NCBI GenBank assembly: GCA_028287035.1
Contig: JAQBQL010000139.1
Coordinates: 1 to 10,201, forward strand
Direction: 5' to 3'
Source: Labilithrix sp.
Lineage (GTDB): Bacteria > Myxococcota > Polyangia > Polyangiales > Polyangiaceae
Length of the DNA stretch: 10,201 nt
Both the position numbers and the translations under genes were made by a program. Numbering within the stretch: the first letter of the stretch is position 1; the number at the start of each line of letters is the position of its first letter. The notes under the pieces were generated by a model, which was not told where the DNA came from, did not search any database, and worked only from the letters and a program-made list of their open reading frames with translations. Shown here piece after piece: positions 1 to 6,435 of the stretch.

Positions 1-1245
1 GAGGACCAGCCCGACGCTCGCCGCCGCGACCGCGGCCGCCGCGACGATGGCAACGACCACCCCGGTCGAGAAGGTCCGCCGCCCGCCCGCGCCGTTCGCC
101 CCGGTGTTCTCGGCCCACGCGGACCCCGTGGCCACGAGCCCGCCCGCGTCGCGGACCGGCGCGAGGCCAGAGGGCTTCGTGCCCCCGGCGCTCACGCGCA
201 CGCGCTTCTCTTCCTCGGACGGCTCGAGCGGCGGGAGCGTCTGCTCCATGGTCACGAGGGTCGACGGCCCGGTCGCGTCGGCCACGTTCCCGAACGGAGC
301 AGCGGTGCCGGAGTCCTGGGTGTCCTCGAACGAGCGCCACGGACGGACGAGGCCGCCCTGCTTCGCGCTGCGCGAGAAGGGCTCGAGCGCGGCGGCGAGC
401 GCGGCGACGTTGTGCCAGCGCGCGTCCGGGTCCTTCTCGAGACAGCGCTTCACGATCGCCACGAGCGCCGGATCGAGCCCTGGACGCAGGACCATGAGAT
501 CGGGCGGCGCCTCGTTGACGACGCGGATGCACACCTCGGTCATCGTCTCGCCGTCGAACGGGAGCTGACCGCCGAGCAGCTCGAAGAGCATGACGCCGAG
601 CCCCCAGATGTCGCTCCGGACCTCCGCGGTGCGCGCGCTGCGCATCGCCTCGGGCGCCATGTAGAGCGGCGAGCCGATGATCGCCGCCGAGTCGGTCAGC
701 GCCATCTGGCCGACCGCGCCGGGGCCGATCGCCTTGGCGATGCCGAAATCGAGGACCTTCACGAGCGGCGTGCCGTTGAGGCGCCGCGTGACGAAGAGGT
801 TCTGGGGCTTGAGGTCGCGATGAACGATGCCGGCGGCGTGCGCTTCGACCAGCGCCTCGCAGGCCTGGAGGATGTACTCGACGCTGTCGGCGACCGGCAG
901 CGGCCCCTTCTGCTTGTTCAGCTTCGCGAGGTCCATCCCCTCGAGCAGCTCGAGGACCATGAACGGCTGATCGCCGTGACGTCCCACGTCGTACACGCGG
1001 GCGACGTGCTCGCTCTTCAGGCGCACCACCGCGCGCGCCTCGCGCATGAAGCGCTCGACGTTGCCCTTCCCCGAGAGCGCGTGGGGCAGGATGAACTTGA
1101 GGGCGACCGGTTGATCGAGCTCGGTGTGCGTGGCCGCGACGACGACCCCCATGCCGCCGGCGCCGAGGACGTGCTCGACGCGGTACTTCCCGGCGATGAC
1201 ATCGCCAGGCGCGACAGGGCACTTCAACTTTCCGGACGAGCTCAT
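1..1245 (-). CDS. Hanks-type Ser/Thr protein kinase, membrane-anchored (3' end outside window)
   Basis: A PknB-like eukaryotic-type kinase that phosphorylates Ser/Thr residues on partner proteins; it probably sits on the inner membrane with its kinase domain in the cytoplasm. I translated 415 codons from the ATG at 1245 to the left edge. All core motifs are intact: Gly-rich loop GAGGMG (28-33), catalytic Lys50 in VALK, alpha-C Glu69, HRDLKPQN (142-149), DFG (166-168) and APE (197-199). The domain ends near residue 300. A Pro/Ser/Thr-rich linker follows, then a hydrophobic Val/Ala-rich segment from about residue 396 that is still running at base 1, so any extracytoplasmic sensor domain is unseen. 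GGGAG lies 8 bases before the start. The gene follows the lipoprotein gene by 46 bases on the same strand, so co-transcription is possible. Its substrate cannot be inferred. Confidence 0.95.
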   Translation of the reverse strand, partial: MSSSGKLKCPVAPGDVIAGKYRVEHVLGAGGMGVVVAATHTELDQPVALKFILPHALSGKGNVERFMREARAVVRLKSEHVARVYDVGRHGDQPFMVLELLEGMDLAKLNKQKGPLPVADSVEYILQACEALVEAHAAGIVHRDLKPQNLFVTRRLNGTPLVKVLDFGIAKAIGPGAVGQMALTDSAAIIGSPLYMAPEAMRSARTAEVRSDIWGLGVMLFELLGGQLPFDGETMTEVCIRVVNEAPPDLMVLRPGLDPALVAIVKRCLEKDPDARWHNVAALAAALEPFSRSAKQGGLVRPWRSFEDTQDSGTAAPFGNVADATGPSTLVTMEQTLPPLEPSEEEKRVRVSAGGTKPSGLAPVRDAGGLVATGSAWAENTGANGAGGRRTFSTGVVVAIVAAAAVAAASVGLVL

Positions 1246-1291
1246 GGGAAGCGCTCCCACGTTAGCACGCGATCCCCCGCGGGCTACCGCC

Positions 1292-2158
1292 TCAGGGGCA
1301 TTCGCTACCGAGCGCCGGGTCGGGGTCGCAGTAGACGAATCCCCCGCCCTTCGTCTCGGTCACGAGCACGATCGTGTCCGCCTTGATCGCCGCGTCGATC
1401 GCCGGCATCACCCGCGCGATCGCGTCCGTCGCGGCCTTGTTGACCGAGAACACGTGGAGGATCTGCTTGACCCATCGATCGGCGGGAAGAACGCGCTGGC
1501 TCGAACGTATGACGCCCTCCAGCTTCTTCTCGAGCAGCGCCTTCAGCTCGGCGTCGTTCAGGGGCTGGCTCGCCGGCTTGTAGGCGCGGGTGACGCTGAC
1601 CCCGACCTTCTTGCCGTCGATCTCGACGGACAGATCGGTGATGGTGTTGGCGCCCGAGTCGTCGGGGGGCTGGTAGCCGATCTCGGTCTCGGTCTTCAGC
1701 AGCTTCGCGTCGTCGCAGTAGCGGAGCACCTCGTAGCTGAGCACCTCGGACTCCGTCGAGCTTCCGCCGGCATTCGCGGTGTCGTAGAGGCGCTGGCCGC
1801 CGGGCGAGAGCGAGGCACGGTCGTAGGTCTCGCCGGACGTGAAGACGAGGAGGTTCACCTCGAGCGACGGCGAGGTCGACCCGAGCTCGCTCTTGATGAC
1901 GCCGCACGCCCCCGAGGCGAGCGTGCCGAGGATCTCCCCGTGGCCGGTGACGTCGGCTCCGGCATCCTGGGGCGCGCCGTCATCACCAGTGGCGGCGTCG
2001 TCGCCGCTCGGCCTCGCGTCGTGGGCGCCGGTCTCGGCGGTCTCCCCGGGCGAGGCCCCACCGTCGGAGGAGGACGAGCAGCCGGCCACGCCGGCCGAGC
2101 CGAGCGCGAGCGAGGAAGCAAGGAGAAACCCGAGAAAGCCGAGCCTGGCGGGACGCAT
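1292..2158 (-). CDS. Secreted lipoprotein with a conserved domain of unknown function
   Basis: A 288-residue lipoprotein. I chose the ATG at 2158 over an in-frame ATG at 2197 because it puts a clean lipoprotein signal at the start: two Arg, a hydrophobic stretch, then the lipobox VAGC with the lipidated Cys at 27. Ser follows at +2, so outer-membrane sorting is expected. Residues 28-72 are a low-complexity Asp/Gly/Ala/Ser linker. Residues from about 75 to 288 look globular and contain four further Cys (85, 148, 277, 287) that could form disulfides in the periplasm. The core includes SEVLSYEVLR (137-146), LLKTETEI (153-160), ITD (173-175), VGVSVTRA (185-192), KKLEGVIRSS (211-220) and KQILHVF (231-237). 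From memory these resemble a poorly characterised family also seen in eukaryotes, possibly with a nuclease-like fold; I could not verify this. The ribosome site is weak (AAAGAG, about 9 bases off). No reaction is assigned. Confidence 0.85.
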   Translation of the reverse strand: MRPARLGFLGFLLASSLALGSAGVAGCSSSSDGGASPGETAETGAHDARPSGDDAATGDDGAPQDAGADVTGHGEILGTLASGACGVIKSELGSTSPSLEVNLLVFTSGETYDRASLSPGGQRLYDTANAGGSSTESEVLSYEVLRYCDDAKLLKTETEIGYQPPDDSGANTITDLSVEIDGKKVGVSVTRAYKPASQPLNDAELKALLEKKLEGVIRSSQRVLPADRWVKQILHVFSVNKAATDAIARVMPAIDAAIKADTIVLVTETKGGGFVYCDPDPALGSECP

Positions 2159-2223
2159 GCTGGCAGGCTCTTTAGCAGCTCGCCGGCTTCCCGCCATGCC
2201 CCGAGTCGTGCGAGAGGTAGCGC
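2159..2223. promoter_or_regulatory. Divergent intergenic region between lipoprotein and rdgC-like genes
   Basis: These 65 bases separate two divergently transcribed starts, so they should hold promoters for both the lipoprotein (minus) and the first rdgC-like gene (plus), unless one promoter lies inside the opposing gene. I see no convincing -35/-10 pair in either direction and no long inverted repeat. Part of the space is taken by the ribosome site of the plus-strand gene. Confidence 0.4.
2212..2217 (+). promoter_or_regulatory. Ribosome binding site fixing the GTG start of the first rdgC-like gene
   Basis: GAGAGG lies 6 bases before the GTG at 2224. An in-frame TAG at 2218-2220 falls between them, so no start further upstream in this frame is possible and the GTG is well supported. 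Confidence 0.7.
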
Positions 2224-2850
2224 GTGCCCGCCCTTCGAGGATCCCTCACCTACGCACGCTTCTTCGTCGACGGCGAGCCGCCCGAGGACTTCCGCGAGAA
2301 GTTCATGCGCGCCATCCGCCTGCGCGCGATGAAGCCCCTCGAGCCCGACGACGAGGACCTCGAACGCGCCGGCTGGTGCAAGGTCGGTGAGCCGTTCGAG
2401 ATCGAGCTCGGCTACGAGGATGTATTCTACAACGAGTACCTGAACCTCGGCTTCCGCACCGACAAGTGGTTGCTGCCGGCGTCGGTCCTGAAGCAGCGGC
2501 TCCGCGAGGCGGAGGCGGCGTATCTCGAGAAGAAGGGCCGCGAGCGGCTCGGCCGGAACGAGCGCGCGGAGCTCAAGGAGATGGTCTCCCGGAAGCTGCG
2601 CAAGCAGTCCTCGCCCGCGACGCGCATGGTCGATCTGTCGTGGTCCATGAACGAGGGCGTCGTCCGCTTCTTCACGCACGCCGACAAGACCGCCGGCGCG
2701 ATGATGGAGCTCTTCACGAAGACCTTCGGCCTGCGCCTCGTGCCCGAGTCGCCGTACACGCTCGCCGAGCGGCTCGGCCTGTCGAAGGCGCAGGAGGCAG
2801 CCTGGCAGGAGCTCGAGGTCGTGTCCCTGCAGACGGAGCTGGAGGCCTGA
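2224..2850 (+). CDS. RdgC-like protein, N-terminal half
   Basis: A 208-residue soluble protein starting at GTG, with an in-frame stop just upstream and a GAGAGG ribosome site. I recognise the layout of the RdgC family from memory, not from an alignment. A short N-terminal beta/alpha region ends in GW (50-51). Then come a strand and the LP-S-V-x-K-Q segment (84-91), a charged helix rich in Glu/Lys/Arg with the ELKEMVSRKL stretch (116-125), and a second half reaching LFTKTFGLRLVP (163-174). E. coli RdgC is about 300 residues, forms a ring-shaped dimer on double-stranded DNA and limits RecA action. This product ends before the C-terminal part expected of the family, and the next gene, one base away, appears to supply it. 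The gene is therefore either half of a natural two-subunit version or the front of a broken gene. Confidence 0.6.
   Translation: MPALRGSLTYARFFVDGEPPEDFREKFMRAIRLRAMKPLEPDDEDLERAGWCKVGEPFEIELGYEDVFYNEYLNLGFRTDKWLLPASVLKQRLREAEAAYLEKKGRERLGRNERAELKEMVSRKLRKQSSPATRMVDLSWSMNEGVVRFFTHADKTAGAMMELFTKTFGLRLVPESPYTLAERLGLSKAQEAAWQELEVVSLQTELEA
2841..2845 (+). promoter_or_regulatory. Ribosome binding site for the second rdgC-like gene, inside the first
   Basis: GGAGG ends 6 bases before the ATG at 2852 and lies in the last codons of the upstream gene. This is ideal spacing for re-initiation and is the main evidence that the downstream half is translated as a separate protein. The same bases also encode common codons (Leu-Glu-Ala), so chance cannot be excluded. 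Confidence 0.6.
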
Positions 2851-2851
2851 G

Positions 2852-3520
2852 ATGGATACCTTCGAGCGCATCGAGCTTCGCCGCTTCGTCGGACGCGAGC
2901 TGCTCCTCTGGCTGTGGTTCGAGAGCGAGCTCTTCGAGGCGACGCTGAAGACGAAGGCGCATGGCTCGTTCGGGTTCTGGCTCGAAGGTCGGCTCGTGCT
3001 GTCGGCCGGCCAGGAGACCACGAGCATCAAGGGCAGCCAGCCCGGCAACCATCGCGAGGCGAAGGAGGCGCTCCTCCGCGGCAAGCTCCCCGACCTCGCG
3101 CAGGTGCACCTGTCGTGGGCCGACCACGAGGCGACGTTCACGCTGAAGGCCGAGAAGCTCGCGATTGCCGGCCTCAAGCTCCCCCGCAAGGAGAAGGAGG
3201 CGGGCGACGCGCCGGGTGCGGTGGCATCGCTCACGCGCATCGACGGTCCGGTCAAGCGGGCACGGCCGAAGCGCGCCGCGCAGGGCAAGGACGCCGAGGC
3301 GATCCTCGCCGACGACGAGGCCCACGAGGCCTTCTACACGCGGATGACCGTGACCCGCGAGATCGAGACCATCGTGGAGGCGCTCTACCGCGATTTCCTC
3401 GCGCTGCGCCTCGGGCCGGCGTGGGACGCCGCGGTCGCGCCGGCGCTCGGCCAGTGGTCGCAGGGCGAGGACGTGGACGTCGACGCCTACGCGAAGGCCC
3501 GCGCGAGGGCGCTTCGCTGA
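2852..3520 (+). CDS. RdgC-like protein, C-terminal half
   Basis: A 222-residue soluble protein with no signal peptide. Its first 110 residues contain RRFVGRELLLWLWFESE (10-26), GFWLEGRLVL (41-50), a SIKGSQP turn (58-64) and EAKEALLRGK (69-78), then two strands ending GLKLP (107-111). The GRE-LLWLW block is a pattern I associate with the C-terminal part of longer bacterial RdgC-like proteins; this is memory-based. A Lys/Arg/Ala-rich linker (about 112-148) leads to a helical tail (about 150-222) with no recognised motif. The ATG follows the upstream TGA by one base and has GGAGG 6 bases before it, so translational coupling is likely. Removing a single base at the junction would fuse the two frames without other stops. 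The stop codon abuts that of the convergent VIT-VWA gene. Confidence 0.55.
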   Translation: MDTFERIELRRFVGRELLLWLWFESELFEATLKTKAHGSFGFWLEGRLVLSAGQETTSIKGSQPGNHREAKEALLRGKLPDLAQVHLSWADHEATFTLKAEKLAIAGLKLPRKEKEAGDAPGAVASLTRIDGPVKRARPKRAAQGKDAEAILADDEAHEAFYTRMTVTREIETIVEALYRDFLALRLGPAWDAAVAPALGQWSQGEDVDVDAYAKARARALR

Positions 3521-3523
3521 TCA
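3518..3523. other. Abutting convergent stop codons (TGATCA)
   Basis: TGA at 3518-3520 ends the plus-strand rdgC-like gene, and TCA at 3521-3523 is the TGA of the minus-strand VIT-VWA gene. Nothing lies between them, so any terminator for either transcript must lie inside the opposing coding region. I see no obvious hairpin with a T-run at the junction. Confidence 0.95.
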
Positions 3524-5515
3524 GAGCTTGCTGGTGACGTCGTGCTCCTCGAAGCTCGTGACGAACGAGCTCGGGAGGACGAAGCCCCACACCGCCTCGC
3601 GGAGACACGCCTCGGCCTTCCCGTCGCGTCCCGGCCTGAGCTCGACGCGCCGCACGTCGACGATCTCGTCGCGGGTGGTCTCGAGGAGCACGCTCGCCTC
3701 GCTCGCGGCGCCCCCGCAGCGGCGGGCCGCCGTCGCGATCGCGTCCTCGAGCCACGGCGCCCTCGCGGCGCCGCCGCCGTGCCCGATGCTCCCCATCGAC
3801 CCGAGACCGATCCCGCTGCCCATGCCGCCGCCGCCCTCGCCGAAGCCCTCGAGCTCGGGGTCGAGCCCCTCGGTCGAAGGGCGCACGCCGGGCTCGATGG
3901 CGAGGTAGCTCGTGACGGGCGACACCGCGCGGCCGAGGAGCGCGAGCGTCATCTGCTCGGGCTCGCTGAGCTGATCGAGCAGAGGCGAGCCGAAGACGTG
4001 CGCGGCGGCGCGGCGGTTCTGTTCGTCGCCCGGGACGGCGGTGACGTGCAACGGCGTCGACCAGAGCTCGCCGGTCACCTCGAGCCGGCTCGTTCCCTGG
4101 GCCGCGAGGGCGTAGGCGTCGAGCCCCTCGCCCTCGGCGAGCGAGTCCGGCACGTCGAGCGGCACCGTCAGGCCGTTCACCGCGAGGTGGTCGATGCGCT
4201 TCGGGCGGGCGAGCTCCTCGAAGACCCTCCGGCTCGTGCCGTCGACGGTCCAGGCGGCCGAAGCGGTCCACGCCAGACCGCCCGTGCGGCGCGGCAAGAC
4301 TGCCCATTCCGCGTCCTCGTCGCGGACGAGCGAAGGCCGCCCCGTCTCGACCGTCGCGAGGTGCAGGAGGGCGCCGCTCTTCCAGCGCTGCGCCCCGAGG
4401 CGCGCCGGGGTGAGCTCGCTCCGCGTCAGGCGATCGGTCACCACCACCACGCGGCGAGCGCTCGGTAGAGCGGAGCTGGCGGCGAGCAGAGAATCGGCCT
4501 CGGTCAGCGCCGCGTCGAGGGCGCTCCCGTTGCCGAGCGTCGGGACGAAGGAAGCCAGCTTGCCGATCGCGTCGGCGACCGTGAGCGCGTGACCGAGCGG
4601 CGCCTTCACGCGGCGGTCGAAGGTGAGGAGCTCGACGGTCGCGCCCGGCATGCTCGCCAGGTACGAGCGCACCATGGTCAGCGCCGAGGCGGCCTCGTGG
4701 TGCGAGCGCGAGCTGTCGAACACGATGACGACGTGCGCGTTCCGCGGGGCCTCGGCGACGTGCGGCGCCGCCTCGACGCGGCCGTGCACGAGGTGGCGAG
4801 CCGCGCCCATCGGAACGGAGGCGAGCGACACGGCGAGCGCTCCGGGCGCGTGCGGCACGAGCTCGAGGACGAGCTCCCCCTTCGCGGAGGCCGACGCGGG
4901 CGCAGCGATGCCGTTGACGGTCAGCGCGTCCTCGCGGTGCGCTGGCCGCGCGCGCACCGTCGCCGCCAGATCCTCGGTGCCGAGCCGCGAGAGCGTGACG
5001 CGGTACCGCCCCTCGGCGTAGGCGAGCGGGATCTTCAGCGTGTACTCGACGGTCTTCGTGCCTTGCTTCGGGACCGGGAAGACCTGGAGCGCCAGCTTTC
5101 CCTGGCTGCGCCACGACAGGAGCGCCGGGTCCTTCGGGTAGTAGCCGCCGACGCCGGTGAGCTCGTGATACTTCGCCGCCGCGGCCTCGGCCTCCATGAG
5201 CTCGCCCTCGAACCACTGCACCTGGCCGCCTGCGGTGACGGCCGACGTGCGGAGACGTGTCGCCACCGCGGCCTCGGGCAGCTCGAGCCAGAACGTCGCC
5301 TGGTCGCTCGTCAGGCCGAGGTTCTGCACCGTGCGCGTGACGACCAGCGTGGCGAAGCCGCGGTCGACCTCGACGTCGATGGTATGGGCGCGCTCGACGA
5401 GCTCGTAGCGCGTCGCCTGGATCGTGTCGGCCTCCGCGACCGCGGGTGAGGTCGCGCACGCGGCGGCGAGGAGGAGACCGAGCAGGAGACCGCGAACGGA
5501 GGTGGCAACGCGCAT
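3521..5515 (-). CDS. Exported VIT and von Willebrand factor A domain protein
   Basis: A 664-residue envelope protein. The ATG at 5515 is chosen because it starts a signal peptide: Arg at 2 and 8, a Leu-rich core (10-16), then AAAC with Cys20, or a possible signal-peptidase I site after AVA (25-27). Lipoprotein or plain periplasmic export are both possible. Residues about 32-175 match a VIT domain, including WLELPEAA (76-83) and the Y-x-E-L-T-G-V block (116-122). A VWA domain follows from about 259, with metal-site residues DSSRS (267-271), Ser331 where Thr is usual, and Asp361. A Gly-rich tract (557-582) precedes a small C-terminal domain with Cys600 and Cys636, of a kind seen in myxobacterial envelope proteins. 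VIT-VWA proteins usually mediate protein-protein contacts; no partner is known here. The gene lies 89 bases after the GYF_2-like gene on the same strand and has no clear ribosome site. Confidence 0.88.
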   Translation of the reverse strand: MRVATSVRGLLLGLLLAAACATSPAVAEADTIQATRYELVERAHTIDVEVDRGFATLVVTRTVQNLGLTSDQATFWLELPEAAVATRLRTSAVTAGGQVQWFEGELMEAEAAAAKYHELTGVGGYYPKDPALLSWRSQGKLALQVFPVPKQGTKTVEYTLKIPLAYAEGRYRVTLSRLGTEDLAATVRARPAHREDALTVNGIAAPASASAKGELVLELVPHAPGALAVSLASVPMGAARHLVHGRVEAAPHVAEAPRNAHVVIVFDSSRSHHEAASALTMVRSYLASMPGATVELLTFDRRVKAPLGHALTVADAIGKLASFVPTLGNGSALDAALTEADSLLAASSALPSARRVVVVTDRLTRSELTPARLGAQRWKSGALLHLATVETGRPSLVRDEDAEWAVLPRRTGGLAWTASAAWTVDGTSRRVFEELARPKRIDHLAVNGLTVPLDVPDSLAEGEGLDAYALAAQGTSRLEVTGELWSTPLHVTAVPGDEQNRRAAAHVFGSPLLDQLSEPEQMTLALLGRAVSPVTSYLAIEPGVRPSTEGLDPELEGFGEGGGGMGSGIGLGSMGSIGHGGGAARAPWLEDAIATAARRCGGAASEASVLLETTRDEIVDVRRVELRPGRDGKAEACLREAVWGFVLPSSFVTSFEEHDVTSKL

Positions 5516-5527
5516 CGCCAGAACGAC

Positions 5528-5564
5528 AGCGCGCGCCGCCGGAGGTTCCTCCGGGGCGCGCGCT
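5528..5564 (-). terminator. Strong GC-rich hairpin in the leader of the VIT-VWA gene
   Basis: A 10-base arm (5528-5537, AGCGCGCGCC) pairs perfectly with 5555-5564. After one unpaired G at 5538, a further 7 bases (5539-5545, CCGGAGG) pair with 5548-5554, leaving a minimal loop. The minus-strand end lies 12 bases before the VIT-VWA start and is followed by a moderately T-containing stretch, not a true T-run. It may terminate the upstream GYF_2-like transcript or act as a structured leader controlling the VIT-VWA gene; the sequence does not decide. Confidence 0.6.
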
Positions 5565-5581
5565 CTGCGGTCTTCGTGGTG

Positions 5582-5599
5582 CGCTGGATCTTTCCAGCG
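5582..5599 (-). terminator. Perfect 7-bp hairpin just after the GYF_2-like gene
   Basis: CGCTGGA (5582-5588) and TCCAGCG (5593-5599) are exact inverted repeats around a 4-base loop. The hairpin begins 5 bases after the TAA of the GYF_2-like gene on the minus strand. There is no T-run after it, so it may protect the mRNA 3' end or be a weak terminator in a high-GC genome. Confidence 0.55.
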
Positions 5600-5604
5600 G
5601 GGCG

Positions 5605-6336
5605 TTAGAGGGCGCCGTTCAGCGGATCGTACTTGTCGCCGCCGTTCTGGAAGGGCGAGCCGCTCTTCGGCTGCGGGCCGGAGCGACGCGCGCCGGGCGC
5701 CGGGGCGTGCTCCTTGCGCCGTGCGGCCTCCCGCGCCTCGCGCGCCTTGTCGGCCTCGAGGAGCTTCACGCGCTGCTCCTCGGTGAGCTGCTGCAGGCGA
5801 TTGAAGGCGGCCTGGTCCTCCTCGGAAGCAGGCCGGGGCTGCGCCGCGGCGCCCTTCAGGGCGGCCTCGCTCTGGAGCGCGTTCGCCGCCGCCGCGGTGA
5901 CCGGCGCCAGCTTGCTCGCCGCAAAGCCGAGCCCGCCGACGAGGAGCGCGGCGAGCGCGATGGCAGCGACCACCTTCCCCTTCTTCGCCTTGAACGCGTC
6001 GTCGCCGAGCGCATCGAGGTCCACGTCGGGCAGCGACCGTTCGGCGACAGGCAGGTACGCAGAGGACGGGGCAAAGGGGGCATCGACCGCCATCGGCGCG
6101 AGGCTGTTCGCCTCCGAGGTCGGCGCGCCGTCCGGCGTGCTGTCGAGGCCCGCCGCCTCGGCGAGCTTGCTCCACGCGTGCGCGCCGGGAGCCATCACGC
6201 GCGTCGACTCGTCGATGGTGCCCGCCTGGAACGCTTCGTCGAGCGCGTCGAGGGTCATCGTCCGGATCTCGCCGCCCGCCAGCTGCACGCGCCAGAGATC
6301 CAGTGCGGCCACGCTCTCCACGTTCTCGTACGTCAT
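5605..6336 (-). CDS. GYF_2-like single-pass membrane protein
   Basis: A 243-residue protein with three parts. Residues about 13-65 match the GYF_2 (DUF4339) pattern: a WRV strand, Gly-Glu-Ile-Arg, the TLDALDEAFQAGTID segment (28-42), STRV, and W55 followed by LAEAAG. A linker leads to a basic KAKKGK stretch (116-121) and a hydrophobic span (about 121-140). The positive charge before it suggests the GYF-like part is cytoplasmic and the rest periplasmic. Residues about 173-210 are charged and probably helical. The tail ends in GGDKYDPLNGAL, which looks conserved rather than random. The ATG at 6336 has GGAGG 4 bases upstream (6341-6345). GYF domains bind proline-rich or protein partners. In Myxococcus the motility protein GltJ/AgmX also combines a GYF domain with a membrane segment, but this protein is much smaller, so function is not assigned. 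Confidence 0.82.
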   Translation of the reverse strand: MTYENVESVAALDLWRVQLAGGEIRTMTLDALDEAFQAGTIDESTRVMAPGAHAWSKLAEAAGLDSTPDGAPTSEANSLAPMAVDAPFAPSSAYLPVAERSLPDVDLDALGDDAFKAKKGKVVAAIALAALLVGGLGFAASKLAPVTAAAANALQSEAALKGAAAQPRPASEEDQAAFNRLQQLTEEQRVKLLEADKAREAREAARRKEHAPAPGARRSGPQPKSGSPFQNGGDKYDPLNGAL

Positions 6337-6435
6337 GAGTCCTCCAGGAGCCGCGCACCTTAGAGACGCGGGCGCGGACCTCGAAGCACGAATGCCTCGC
6401 GTGATGCACGTGAGACGGAGCGCTCGCAGCAGGTC
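6337..6435 (-). promoter_or_regulatory. Intergenic region upstream of the GYF_2-like gene
   Basis: These 99 bases separate the SWIM gene stop from the GYF_2-like start on the same strand. They probably contain the end of the SNF2-SWIM transcript and a promoter for the GYF_2-like/VIT-VWA pair. Apart from the ribosome site (6341-6345) and the imperfect inverted repeat at 6396-6414, I see no clear promoter. Confidence 0.35.
6396..6414. repeat. Imperfect inverted repeat after the SWIM gene
   Basis: CTCGCGTG (6396-6403) and CACGTGAG (6407-6414) are inverted copies with one mismatch around a 3-base spacer. It lies about 20 bases after the SWIM gene stop and about 60 bases before the GYF_2-like start. 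It could be an operator for the latter or a weak terminator stem; there is no T-run. Confidence 0.35.

Noticed and set aside
1246..1258. Near-palindrome GGGAAGCGCTCCC just before the kinase start as an operator or ribosome-site lock
   Set aside because: Only four base pairs fold around a 5-base loop; too weak to separate from chance in high-GC DNA.
412..1386. Plus-strand open frame of 324 codons opposite the kinase
   Set aside because: Its translation is an Arg/Asp/Leu-rich antisense shadow, while the opposite strand encodes all kinase motifs.
1855..3288. Minus-strand open frame of 477 codons opposite the rdgC-like genes
   Set aside because: Low-complexity translation with no motif, spanning two supported plus-strand genes and part of the lipoprotein gene.
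3252..5459. Minus-strand open frame of 735 codons over the VIT-VWA gene
   Set aside because: It is Arg/Pro/Ala-rich without domains and lies in the wrong frame of a well-supported gene; long shadow frames are expected at this GC content.
5516..6409. In-frame upstream extension of the VIT-VWA gene giving a protein of about 960 residues
   Set aside because: The extension is Arg/Ala/Gly-rich, overlaps the well-supported GYF_2-like gene in another frame, and would bury a clear signal peptide at residue 299.
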